Made by a program: the position numbers and the translations under genes. Of a stretch of DNA of 49,492 bases, positions 25,142 through 33,021 are shown in pieces; positions within the stretch are counted from its first letter, which is position 1; each line of letters begins with the position of its first letter. Below the pieces are notes generated by a model. It did not search any database. It saw nothing but the letters and a program-made list of their open reading frames with translations, and was not told the origin of the DNA. Source of the stretch: an uncultured Pelagibacteraceae bacterium (GTDB lineage Bacteria; Pseudomonadota; Alphaproteobacteria; Pelagibacterales; Pelagibacteraceae); assembly GCA_902595885.1 (NCBI GenBank), contig CACJRQ010000009.1:1-49492 (forward strand), given 5' to 3'.

Positions 25142-25881
25142 TATTGAGCTCCTAAATACGCGTCAATTACACGTTTGTCGTTTTTAATTTCATCTGGCGA
25201 TCCTTTGGCTAACATTTTACCATGAGCTAAACAAAAAATATTTTCTGCTAATTGCATAATCACTCTCATATTGTGTTCAATAACCAAAAGAGTAATCCCA
25301 AAATCTTGGTTAACTTTAATTAATCTATCAATAATACCATTTATCAGTGTCGGATTAATTCCAGCTGTGGGTTCATCTAGTAATAGCATCTCTGGTTCAT
25401 TCATTAATGCCATAGCAAGCTCCAGTAATTTTTGTTGACCAAAGGATAAATCCCCAGCTCTTAGCTTTCTTTTTTGATATAAACCTACAAAATTTAATAA
25501 ATTTTCTGCTTTATCTGTTAATTCTTGTGGAATCTTTGAAAATATTTTCATTAAATCTGCGTCACTACCTTTATGACTAATAAGCATATTTTCTATACAA
25601 TTAAGCTTTCCATAAATTCTTGTTTGCTGAAAAGTTCTCAATAATCCTAACTTAGCAATTACAGGAACTGGTAACTCAGAAACTTCTTTTCCATTAAATT
25701 TAATAGATCCATTATCGATTGGGTAAGTTCCTACAATCGAATTAAATAATGTAGTTTTTCCTGAACCATTTGGTCCTATCAATCCAACTATCTTCCCTTT
25801 TTCAACATTCATTGAAATATCAACGTTAGCTTTAACACCACCAAAAGATTTACTCACATTGCTAACTTCTAAAATACTCAT
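25141..25881 (-). CDS. livG: LivG-type ABC transporter ATPase
   Basis: A 246-residue LivG-class ATPase: Walker A LIGPNGSGKTT, Q-loop LLRTFQQTRIYGKLNCIENM, signature LSFGQQKLLELAMAL, Walker B MLLLDEPTAGINP, H-loop IEHNMRVI. The signature has Phe for the first Gly of LSGGQ, as is common in LivG. The start overlaps the livM stop by four bases. Part of the complete livKHMGF operon with the binding protein at 27900-29138. Confidence 0.92.
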   Translation of the reverse strand: MSILEVSNVSKSFGGVKANVDISMNVEKGKIVGLIGPNGSGKTTLFNSIVGTYPIDNGSIKFNGKEVSELPVPVIAKLGLLRTFQQTRIYGKLNCIENMLISHKGSDADLMKIFSKIPQELTDKAENLLNFVGLYQKRKLRAGDLSFGQQKLLELAMALMNEPEMLLLDEPTAGINPTLINGIIDRLIKVNQDFGITLLVIEHNMRVIMQLAENIFCLAHGKMLAKGSPDEIKNDKRVIDAYLGAQ

Positions 25882-26927
25882 TTAAGTTCTACCTGTGCTT
25901 TACGATCTTTTTCATCAACTACTTCGCCAAATCGTTCTGGATATTTTTCTCTAAGCCATCCCATAATTCCTTCTGGGAAATAAATCACAATCACAACAAT
26001 CAAAACTCCTAGAGCAACATACTGCCAACCCAAAAAGAATGTCCAAAACCCTTCTTTAAAAATATGAAATATAGTTGCACCAATAATTGGACCCCAAAGA
26101 GTTCCTTTACCTCCAAGTATTGCCATCAGTACCATGAATACTCCCATTTCTCTTCCATCAAATGCAACATCTGTTGAATCGATGTATCCAACTAAGCCGC
26201 CCATTATTCCTCCTGCTAATCCGCAAAAGAAAGCTGAGATCATCCAACCAATAATTTTATACTTCATTGTTTCAATACCCATTGCTTCAGCTTTATCCTC
26301 ATTATCTCTAATAGCGTTAAGTATTAATTTAAATCTTGTAGAGTATATTGAACGCACTGCAATGAATGTGAGCACTAATGTAAAGAAGCTTAAGAAATAG
26401 AAAAACTCTCCCCTTGCTTCTAAGCTACCAACGTTTGGAAAAGGTGGTGTAGTAAAGCCTTGACCTGCTCCAATAATTTCTATTCCACCAGAAATTTCAC
26501 CCGCAGCTACACCTAAACCTAATGTACAAATTGCAAAATAATGTCCTCTAAGTCCAAGAATAGAATATCCTATCAAACCAGCTACAATAGTTGGAACTAC
26601 AGCAGCTACAACTAGTCCAACTGCCATTCCTTGAAAAAACTGTGTTGGAGTATGAACAAATGTTTTTTCCCCTCCACTCTCCGTCCATTCAGCTAATGGA
26701 AAAAACATTCCAACTTGAACAGAAGCGCATAGGTACATTCCCAACCCATAAAATAATATATTTCCAAAAGAATTATAGCCCATCTCCCCACCTTGGATGT
26801 TCCAAGTAGTAGCAAGAACTATTAAAACACAAAGAATTGATAGCTGAACTTTAAAGGCTGGAAATAAAAAAGGGGCAGCTAATCCAAATATTAATATTGC
26901 TGCATATAAAATAAAATTCTTATTCAT
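25878..26927 (-). CDS. livM: LivM-type branched-chain amino acid ABC transporter permease
   Basis: A 349-residue BPD_transp_2 permease. Blocks NIQGGEMGYNSFGNILFYG (about 43-61), LRGHYFAICTLGLGVA and coupling loop LNAIRDNEDKAEAMGIE are characteristic. It ends in a charged tail (EKDRKAQVELK). Fourteen bases separate it from livH. Inner-membrane channel subunit of the first, complete liv importer. Confidence 0.9.
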   Translation of the reverse strand: MNKNFILYAAILIFGLAAPFLFPAFKVQLSILCVLIVLATTWNIQGGEMGYNSFGNILFYGLGMYLCASVQVGMFFPLAEWTESGGEKTFVHTPTQFFQGMAVGLVVAAVVPTIVAGLIGYSILGLRGHYFAICTLGLGVAAGEISGGIEIIGAGQGFTTPPFPNVGSLEARGEFFYFLSFFTLVLTFIAVRSIYSTRFKLILNAIRDNEDKAEAMGIETMKYKIIGWMISAFFCGLAGGIMGGLVGYIDSTDVAFDGREMGVFMVLMAILGGKGTLWGPIIGATIFHIFKEGFWTFFLGWQYVALGVLIVVIVIYFPEGIMGWLREKYPERFGEVVDEKDRKAQVELK

Positions 26928-26941
26928 TTTTCATCTCAATC

Positions 26942-27835
26942 TTACTTTAAATATTCTCTTTTCCTTGAAAGTTTAAATCTTCTATAAACCAGGATTAATA
27001 CTAACAATAAAAATACTGAACCAATTCTAAATTCTGTACCCAGTATATAATCTGCAAATTCTTCAAATACTCCTAATCCCATTCCCGACATTGCTACACC
27101 AGGTAAGTTTCCTAATCCTGCAACAATTACGATCATGAAAGATCTGATTGTGTAGGGTAATCCCATGTAAGGATGAATTGTGAAAGTTATAGATATCAAA
27201 GCACCAGCAACACCACAAAGAGCAGCATTTATTCCAAATGTTGCGGCATAAACTTTTTCTGTATCGACACCTAAAATCTTTGCAGCTCTTGCATTTTGAG
27301 CTGTAGCTCTAATTGCACGTCCTAGCTTTGATTTTTTCATATAAATTACCAAACAAACTGCAAATACAATGCTAATAAACGCTGAGAATATTTTTGAATT
27401 TGGTAACACAACATTGTTATCAAATAACATAGTTGTTCCATAACCAGAATTTGCTAGTACAACGTCTGCACCAAATGCAAAATTCATTAATTGCATGAAA
27501 AGAATACTTATTCCAAAAGTTGCTAAAATAGAGATAAATAGATCTCTATCTACTACTTTATTAATCACGAGTTTGTATATCGCTATACCAACAAAGTACA
27601 TTATTACTGGCGCAACAATTACTCCCCATGCTGGATGAATACCATAGAGATACATAAAGTATGCAATGTATCCTCCTAAAATTACAAGATCTCCTTGTGC
27701 AATGTTAATTATATTCATCACACCCCATTGAAGTGCCATTCCATATGCAATCAATGCAAACAAAACTCCAAGTAAAATACCATCCAAGCAAGCTTGAAGC
27801 GTTATCATAGGATATTGAAAGACAAGAAAATCCAT
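26942..27835 (-). CDS. livH: LivH-type branched-chain amino acid ABC transporter permease
   Basis: A 297-residue BPD_transp_2 permease of standard length: YGMALQWGVMNIINIAQGD (about 31-49), coupling loop IRATAQNARAAKILGVD, and VIVAGLGNLPGVAMSGMGLG near the C-terminus. It starts 64 bases after the livK stop, across a strong hairpin terminator, so its expression likely depends on readthrough or a separate start. Partner of the 349-residue LivM. Confidence 0.9.
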   Translation of the reverse strand: MDFLVFQYPMITLQACLDGILLGVLFALIAYGMALQWGVMNIINIAQGDLVILGGYIAYFMYLYGIHPAWGVIVAPVIMYFVGIAIYKLVINKVVDRDLFISILATFGISILFMQLMNFAFGADVVLANSGYGTTMLFDNNVVLPNSKIFSAFISIVFAVCLVIYMKKSKLGRAIRATAQNARAAKILGVDTEKVYAATFGINAALCGVAGALISITFTIHPYMGLPYTIRSFMIVIVAGLGNLPGVAMSGMGLGVFEEFADYILGTEFRIGSVFLLLVLILVYRRFKLSRKREYLK

Positions 27836-27857
27836 AAAAAGTATTTTTGGGTTATAT

Positions 27858-27888
27858 AAAAAAAAGCCCCCTATGACTAGGGGGCTTT
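27858..27888 (-). terminator. Intrinsic terminator / attenuator between livK and livH
   Basis: On the minus strand an 11-bp perfect stem AAAGCCCCCTA/TAGGGGGCTTT with loop GTCA (27888-27863) runs straight into U residues encoded by the A run 27858-27865. It lies 12 bases after the livK stop and ahead of livH. Partial termination here would give more binding-protein mRNA than permease/ATPase mRNA, a usual arrangement for ABC importers. Confidence 0.85.
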
Positions 27889-27899
27889 AGTATTTTATT

Positions 27900-29138
27900 T
27901 TATCTTTCTGACCACTTAGGAATTGGATGTATCAACTTAGCTGATGCCCATTTTAATGGAGCAACAACTTTGTTTTCACAACTTCCTGAAGCATCACACA
28001 TTACTTGGAAAAGTACCATTGGTTTGTCAACGTTCTGACCACCAGGTGCAAATTTAATATTTCCATAGAATGTTTGCATATTCGTAGCTGCAAGAGCATC
28101 TCTTACTTTCTTTTGATCGAAAGAATTTGCTCTTTCAAATGCATCTTTGAATACCAATAAAGCAGCTGAAGATTCAGCAGATTGGTAAGGTGGATCATAT
28201 CCAAACTCTTTCTCAAAGTCTGCAGCATAAGTCATACCATCTTTAAAGAAATCATCTTTATAAGTTAGTGACTTGTGCCATTGAGAAGCACAAAGAGCGT
28301 ACTGTGAGTTCTTACCATGCTGTTTAGATAGCTTAGCCGCATCACAGTGAGTCATAGCCAACATAGGAACATCAACTTTCATTTCAGCAATTTGTCTGAT
28401 CGCAGTCAACGCACCTTTTGTGTGACCTGATACAACAAGTACATCTGGTTTCATTTGTTTTACTTTAACCAATGTAGCAGCCATATCATTTAGCTCTTTA
28501 GGCAATTTATCGTCGATTATGATTTTAGAACCAGTTCTTTCTGCAGCATCTAAAATACCTAATCTAACATCCTGTGAAAATGCATCTTGTTCAAACGCTT
28601 GTGCAATTCTTACTGGTTTTCCACCATTTAACTCAACTGCTGTTTCGATAGCTACATCAAGATATAAGTTAGCTGGAGCTAATACAGCAAATAGATATTT
28701 GTAACCTTTTGTAAACAAAGATCTAGATGCACCATTTGCTTCAACCATTGGAACACCATACTTTTCAGTCACTGGCGCAATCGCTTTAGTTAAACCAGAA
28801 CTGTAAGGGCCAAGCATAAACTCAACACCATCTTGTGAAATTAATCTTTCTGCAAGCTGTGCAGCTCTCTTAGGGTTTGATTCATCATCGTAATAAATAA
28901 TGTCAAACTTATAAGTCTTTCCACCAACTTTAACACCACCCATGCTGTTAATTCTGTCAACGGCCATGTTGTAACCATTTTGAGTATGAACACCATTTGA
29001 TGAGTATTTACCCGTTAGGGAAATAGCAGCACCTAAAATAATTTTGTCACCAACAACTTTTGCAAAAGATGCAACAGAAGTTGAAAATAAAATTACTAAT
29101 GCAGAAACAAAACTTAAAATTATTTTATTTAATCTCAT
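27900..29138 (-). CDS. livK: LivK-type periplasmic amino acid-binding protein
   Basis: A 412-residue binding protein with a signal peptide (MRLNKIILSFVSALVILFST, cleavage after SFA). The mature region reads KVVGDKIILGAAISLTGKYS, then YDDESNPKRAAQLAERLI and GPYSSGLTKAIAPV, which are typical of the Peripla_BP_6 family. GAGGAAATAAA precedes the ATG. A strong hairpin follows, then livH. First gene of the complete liv importer operon; the ligand is probably an amino acid or amide. The gene is less AT-biased than its neighbours, consistent with high expression. Confidence 0.9.
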   Translation of the reverse strand: MRLNKIILSFVSALVILFSTSVASFAKVVGDKIILGAAISLTGKYSSNGVHTQNGYNMAVDRINSMGGVKVGGKTYKFDIIYYDDESNPKRAAQLAERLISQDGVEFMLGPYSSGLTKAIAPVTEKYGVPMVEANGASRSLFTKGYKYLFAVLAPANLYLDVAIETAVELNGGKPVRIAQAFEQDAFSQDVRLGILDAAERTGSKIIIDDKLPKELNDMAATLVKVKQMKPDVLVVSGHTKGALTAIRQIAEMKVDVPMLAMTHCDAAKLSKQHGKNSQYALCASQWHKSLTYKDDFFKDGMTYAADFEKEFGYDPPYQSAESSAALLVFKDAFERANSFDQKKVRDALAATNMQTFYGNIKFAPGGQNVDKPMVLFQVMCDASGSCENKVVAPLKWASAKLIHPIPKWSER

Positions 29139-29172
29139 TTTATTTCCTCTTTAATTAATTAATTATGAACAT

Positions 29173-29201
29173 ATTAAATAAAGAAATGTTATTTAATGCA
29201 A
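29173..29201 (-). promoter_or_regulatory. Candidate promoter for the livK operon
   Basis: On the minus strand TTGCAT (29201-29196) and TTTAAT (29178-29173) are separated by 17 bases, ending 34 bases before the livK ATG. The -10 matches five of six consensus bases, the -35 four of six. The surroundings are AT-rich, so this is a weak prediction, but a promoter is expected in this 86-base gap ahead of the long operon. Confidence 0.3.
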
Positions 29202-29224
29202 GTGACAATAAAGACCAAAATTAT

Positions 29225-29839
29225 TTAATATTGTTGAGTTACAACAATTATTCCAGCAATAATGACTAAAACACTCGCAGAAATTGTATTAATTGTTTTT
29301 GGATTTGCAGTAATCCATTTTATTAATTTTTGTGCGAGCATTGCGTAGCCAATTAAAGATAAAAAATCTAAAACGATGTAAGTTGTAATTAAAATAACAA
29401 ATTGTGCTAATAAATTTGAATTAAAGTCAATAAATTGGGGGAAAATAAAAGGAAAAAACATCCAAGCCTTAGGACTTGTGCCAGCAACTAAAAAACCATC
29501 TCTAAAAAAAGATAAGTTACTTTTTTTTATTTCTCCTTCGTTTGAAATACTTTTTGGTCGAGATTTATAAATATCATAAGCTAAATATAATAAATAAATT
29601 ATTCCAATCCATTTAAAAGCGTTAAGTATCATTGAGTTCTCTGAAAAAAAAGATCCAATAACAAAAATAACTAAAGTTGCCTGAATGAAATTTGCAGTCA
29701 CATCACCTAATGCAGACCATATGCATTTTCCAACTCCATAATTCATTGAATAAGAAATGATGACAATTCTAGGAGTTCCGGGTGTAATAAATAAAAAAAT
29801 AATTATCTGTAAATAAAGTATAAAATCTAGGGGGAGCAT
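29225..29839 (-). CDS. LysE/RhtB family amino acid exporter
   Basis: A 204-residue, about six-span protein of the LysE/RhtB family. The N-terminal FLFITPGTPRIVIISYSMNYG corresponds to the family TPGP motif with G-T-P-R here, followed by WSALGDVTANFIQ. It exports amino acids or derivatives across the inner membrane. The ATG directly follows seven U residues and a hairpin on its own transcript, with no Shine-Dalgarno visible, an unusual translation start. It is divergent from the DUF2805 gene and 86 bases upstream of livK on the same strand. Confidence 0.83.
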   Translation of the reverse strand: MLPLDFILYLQIIIFLFITPGTPRIVIISYSMNYGVGKCIWSALGDVTANFIQATLVIFVIGSFFSENSMILNAFKWIGIIYLLYLAYDIYKSRPKSISNEGEIKKSNLSFFRDGFLVAGTSPKAWMFFPFIFPQFIDFNSNLLAQFVILITTYIVLDFLSLIGYAMLAQKLIKWITANPKTINTISASVLVIIAGIIVVTQQY

Positions 29840-29846
29840 AAAAAAA

Positions 29847-29893
29847 GATAGTCCTTAAAAACCGGGAGCTAAAGATGGCTAAGAAGGACTATC
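29847..29893. promoter_or_regulatory. Perfect 10-bp inverted repeat in the lysE / DUF2805 divergent leader
   Basis: GATAGTCCTT (29847-29856) and AAGGACTATC (29884-29893) are exact inverted copies separated by 27 bases. Read on the minus strand the hairpin is followed immediately by UUUUUUU and the lysE AUG, like an attenuator. Read on the plus strand the loop contains a GGGAG ribosome site and the ATG of a 13-codon ORF. It could be an RNA switch for lysE, a leader-peptide control element, or a protein-binding palindrome. Confidence 0.55.
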
Positions 29894-29916
29894 CAATACA
29901 TAATATCAGAGGCTAA
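29875..29916 (+). CDS. Candidate 13-residue leader/small ORF upstream of the DUF2805 gene
   Basis: The ORF encodes MAKKDYPIHNIRG and ends at TAA 29914-29916. CCGGGAG lies at a good distance before the ATG, one of the better ribosome sites in the region. Its base composition is less AT-rich than the flanks. Its early codons form one arm of the inverted repeat, so translation and folding would compete. It may be a leader peptide or a small protein; I do not recognise it from any named family. Confidence 0.35.
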   Translation: MAKKDYPIHNIRG

Positions 29917-29956
29917 AAAAAATGCATTAAATATTTTTTTCAAATATAAAGGATTT

Positions 29957-30253
29957 ATGAAAAAAAAAGGTCACAGGCCAATTACTAGAGTCAAAAATCC
30001 AGAGCCCAAAATGGACGATCCGGATTGGATCATTTGGGCAGCCTGGGCAGATAGGATCACTTTCGAGGAAATTGAAAAAAAAACAGGAAAGAAAGAATCT
30101 GATGTAATTAAAATTATGCGAAGATCTCTAAAACCATCATCTTTCAGGTTATGGAGAAAAAGAGTAAACCAAAAAAGTATAAAACATCGAAAAAAATTTG
30201 AATATTCTAGAAAAGAAATAGCTAGTAAAATTAAAAAAGGTGACTATCTATAA
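29957..30253 (+). CDS. DUF2805 / TIGR03643 family protein
   Basis: A 98-residue basic protein. The central WIIWAAWADRITFEEIEKKT followed by VIKIMRRSLKPSSFRLWRKR is the hallmark of the DUF2805/TIGR03643 family, which looks like a small helix-turn-helix-type fold, though its function is not known to me. AAGGA precedes the ATG. It lies three bases before the glutaredoxin gene, so they form a two-gene operon, possibly with the 13-codon ORF as leader. Members often occur near photolyase/cryptochrome genes in other bacteria; none is present here. Confidence 0.85.
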   Translation: MKKKGHRPITRVKNPEPKMDDPDWIIWAAWADRITFEEIEKKTGKKESDVIKIMRRSLKPSSFRLWRKRVNQKSIKHRKKFEYSRKEIASKIKKGDYL

Positions 30254-30256
30254 TTC

Positions 30257-30514
30257 ATGAAAAAAATTACCATGTATACAGGTCCGCTATGTAATTATTG
30301 TGAAGCTGCAAAAAGATTATTAGCTAGAAATAATGCGCCTTATAATGAAATTGATATTTCAAAAGTTGATGGAGCAATGGATGAAATGATTAAAAAAGCT
30401 AATGGAAAAAGAACTATTCCACAAATTTTTTTTGATGACCAGCATATTGGTGGTTATGATGAAGTAAGAGCATTAGAAAAAGAAAATAAACTTCAAGATC
30501 TTTTAAATAATTAA
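30257..30514 (+). CDS. grxC: Glutaredoxin 3 (GrxC-type)
   Basis: An 85-residue single-domain dithiol glutaredoxin of normal GrxC length. The active site is C12-N-Y-C15 (usually CPYC), with the cis-Pro region RTIPQIFFDDQHIGG and the glutathione-binding GGYDEVRAL. It reduces disulfides or mixed glutathione disulfides in the cytoplasm. Its stop shares the palindrome TTAA with the stop of the convergent DUF1479 gene. Asn in place of Pro in the active site would be expected to shift the redox potential. Confidence 0.9.
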   Translation: MKKITMYTGPLCNYCEAAKRLLARNNAPYNEIDISKVDGAMDEMIKKANGKRTIPQIFFDDQHIGGYDEVRALEKENKLQDLLNN

Positions 30515-31743
30515 TTCCATTCTTCTAAAGCTAATTGTTTCTTAGCTAAAGAGCTTAAATCTTTTAATTTAACTCTATCTTTATATTTAATTTCATAATC
30601 TTCAGACGCAAAATCTGGTGGACTCTTTCCTTCTAAAAATTTTTTTGATTGTTTTACTGTATAGTCTAGATTTTTTTTACAATAAGGTGTTGCACCAACG
30701 TAAACAACATTTGAATAATTTTTTCCTGAATGCTTGTCTTCAACAGCATGAACAACATCTGGATGCCACCAAACAGTGTCACCTGGCTTCATTTTTGGAA
30801 TTGAAACTAAACCTTTTAACAGTAATGAATGATAATCTTTATTTACTGATAAAGCTCTACCAAGTTTTGATCCGCACAATTCATTTTCTTCAACATCATG
30901 TAGTAATGCTCTGGTTAAAATATAAGCAATTCCTTTAGCAATAGGTATTAATTGTAAAGTTCCGTCACTTGGTCCTTGCTCTGTTAAAGCAGTCCATCCT
31001 TGAAATGTTCTAAATACATGTGCAACCGCAGGAGACTCGAATTCTATTGTTCTATCTCTATACTTTGCATCAAATGGATTATATTTTTCAAAGTTGTCAG
31101 AAAAAATATCTCTATAAATTTTTTGATAATAACTGTCTGTCCATCTTTCAATTGATCCAGCATCACAATGTGGAGAAAGTCCCAAAGTATCATCCCCTGG
31201 CTCTCTTCTTCTTACTCTATCTGCATAAGATAATTCTTTATTTGGATCAAAAACTTTATATTCAGAGTTTTCATAAATCCAAAGATTATTAAGCCATTTT
31301 TTTACTTTAGCCATTTGCTCTGAGTGTCTAATTTCAATCTGGGCTCTTGACCAATAAAGACCATAAATTTGAGGTTTTGCAGACTGTAAGTCACTAAAAT
31401 ATTTATCTAAATTAGATTTTTTTTTTTGATCCTCATAATAATTATTTTCATCGATGTATTTCTCTAATTTCTCATTCAAATTCTGTATCATTTTGTCATC
31501 AAAAACATCACGGATAATTACACAGCCTCTTTTTTTAATATTGCTTATTTCTTGAATATTTTCCTGATCTATCTGATTAAAACTTATCTCAGGAATTATA
31601 GATTTATTCTTTTTTTTAAGAGTTAAAATTTCATCTATTTCCGATTTTACAAATTTTTCTATTTTATTAAAATTTTCTATGTAATTTTTTGAAAAATTTC
31701 TTAATTCTTTTTTTATTGCCTTTATATCAATATCTTCAAACAT
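30511..31743 (-). CDS. DUF1479 (YbiU-like) putative Fe(II)/2OG oxygenase
   Basis: A 410-residue DUF1479 family protein. The cupin-type iron site is H192 and D194 (LSPHCDAGSIERW) with H332 (VVHAVEDKH) as the likely distal histidine; the nearby WWHPD gives H327. TFQGWTALTEQGPSDGTLQL is a typical block. The N-terminal 60 residues are helical and charged. Family members are predicted oxygenases of unknown substrate. It is the last gene of the dadA-EamA-dehydrogenase-HDAC-msrB operon, five bases after msrB. Confidence 0.83.
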   Translation of the reverse strand: MFEDIDIKAIKKELRNFSKNYIENFNKIEKFVKSEIDEILTLKKKNKSIIPEISFNQIDQENIQEISNIKKRGCVIIRDVFDDKMIQNLNEKLEKYIDENNYYEDQKKKSNLDKYFSDLQSAKPQIYGLYWSRAQIEIRHSEQMAKVKKWLNNLWIYENSEYKVFDPNKELSYADRVRRREPGDDTLGLSPHCDAGSIERWTDSYYQKIYRDIFSDNFEKYNPFDAKYRDRTIEFESPAVAHVFRTFQGWTALTEQGPSDGTLQLIPIAKGIAYILTRALLHDVEENELCGSKLGRALSVNKDYHSLLLKGLVSIPKMKPGDTVWWHPDVVHAVEDKHSGKNYSNVVYVGATPYCKKNLDYTVKQSKKFLEGKSPPDFASEDYEIKYKDRVKLKDLSSLAKKQLALEEWN

Positions 31744-31748
31744 TAAAT

Positions 31749-32123
31749 TTAGCTCTTTGGTTTAAAAACTAAACATACTCCGTTATTGCAAAATCTCTTT
31801 CCGGTTGGTTTAGGACCATCATCAAATATATGACCATGATGTCCGCCACATTTTTTACAATGATATTCGGTTCTTGCATAACCTAAATAGTGATCTGTTT
31901 TTGTTTCAAACACATCTGGTAGAGACTCATAAAAAGAAGGCCAACCTGATCCACTCTCATATTTCGTTTTTGAGTCAAATAATTTTTCTCCACAATTTGC
32001 ACAATGAAAACTTCCTTCCCTTTTTTCATGATTTAGCTCACTTGATCCTGCACGTTCAGTACCTTCCTCGAATAAAATTAATTTTTGCTCAGCAGATAAA
32101 TTTGGATTTATTTTTTTTGTCAT
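31749..32123 (-). CDS. msrB: Peptide methionine-R-sulfoxide reductase MsrB
   Basis: A 124-residue MsrB. Zinc-binding cysteines are C41/C44 and C89/C92, the substrate region is SGSGWPSFYE (57-66), and the catalytic C112 lies in KRFCNNGVC (usually RYCxNxAS). C117 is an additional cysteine that might act as resolving residue, since the classical resolving position near 60 is not Cys. It reduces methionine-R-sulfoxide, normally in the cytoplasm; no signal peptide. The start overlaps the deacetylase stop by four bases. Confidence 0.92.
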   Translation of the reverse strand: MTKKINPNLSAEQKLILFEEGTERAGSSELNHEKREGSFHCANCGEKLFDSKTKYESGSGWPSFYESLPDVFETKTDHYLGYARTEYHCKKCGGHHGHIFDDGPKPTGKRFCNNGVCLVFKPKS

Positions 32124-33019
32124 GATCCTATATATTTAGCACAAGATTGATGTAACATTGAATGTAATTCAATAAGTTTATTAAAATCTTTATTATAACC
32201 ACCGCCCAAAACCCCACAAAATGGTATTCGTCTAGAAAAAAAGTTTTCTACTACTAGCTCATCTCTTAATTTAATACCTTCATCAGAAATTTTTAATTTT
32301 CCTAATCTGTCATTAAAATGAATATCGACACCAGCTATGTAAAAAATGAAATCAAAATTTTCTTGATTTAACTCATTTAAATAATATTTAAGTGTTTTGA
32401 TATAAGCGTCATCTTCTAAATTATCCTCGAGCTCCACATCTAAATCACTGTTTGATTTTTTTGCTGGATAATTAGTTTTTGAATGCATACTAAATGTAAA
32501 AACACTTCTATTATCTTTAAAAATTTCTGAATTTCCATTTCCTTGATGAACATCTAAATCAACGATTAAAATTTTATTAGCTAGACCTCTATTAAGTAAA
32601 TAATGTGATGCAACCGCAACATCATTAAATACACAATAACCTGCTCCTCCATCATAACTTGCGTGGTGACTGCCACCTGCTGTATTGCATGAAATACCAT
32701 AATTTATTGCAAGTTTAGATGCTAGCACAGTTCCACCTGTAGCAACTAAAGACCTTTGCACAACACTATTAACAAGTGGAAATCCAATTTTTTTTACTCC
32801 CTCTTTGCTTAAAGTTTTGTTTTGAATATCTAAAATATATTTTTTTGAATGTGCATGACTTAATGTTTCAAATGAACAAGCTATAGGTTTGTGGAATTTA
32901 TTTACAATTTTGTTTTTTATCAAGTAGTTAGCTAATTCACCAAATTTATTTATTGGAAATTTGTGATCATCGCCAATTTTAGCAAAATAATCTTCGTGAT
33001 TAACTACTGGTAACTCCAT
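32120..33019 (-). CDS. Histone deacetylase-family (acetoin utilisation/acetylpolyamine amidohydrolase-like) protein
   Basis: A 299-residue protein when started at ATG 33019; a longer frame to 33058 would run into the upstream gene and add residues not typical of the family (the natural start reads MELPVVNHEDYF). HDAC hallmarks: GGSHHASYDGGAGYCVFND (His-His charge relay), zinc ligands in VDLDVHQGNGN (Asp and His) and the later Asp of AGVDIHFNDRLG. It would remove acetyl or other acyl groups from amines. The most similar class is probably the bacterial HDAC11-like group. Substrate unknown; nearby dadA and 2-hydroxyacid dehydrogenase suggest small amino compounds over proteins. Confidence 0.85.
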   Translation of the reverse strand: MELPVVNHEDYFAKIGDDHKFPINKFGELANYLIKNKIVNKFHKPIACSFETLSHAHSKKYILDIQNKTLSKEGVKKIGFPLVNSVVQRSLVATGGTVLASKLAINYGISCNTAGGSHHASYDGGAGYCVFNDVAVASHYLLNRGLANKILIVDLDVHQGNGNSEIFKDNRSVFTFSMHSKTNYPAKKSNSDLDVELEDNLEDDAYIKTLKYYLNELNQENFDFIFYIAGVDIHFNDRLGKLKISDEGIKLRDELVVENFFSRRIPFCGVLGGGYNKDFNKLIELHSMLHQSCAKYIGS

Positions 33020-33021
33020 GG

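Noticed and set aside
29911..29945. A-run/T-run pairing downstream of the 13-codon ORF as a terminator
   Set aside because: The stem would be only A-U pairs and too weak to be called in such an AT-rich background.
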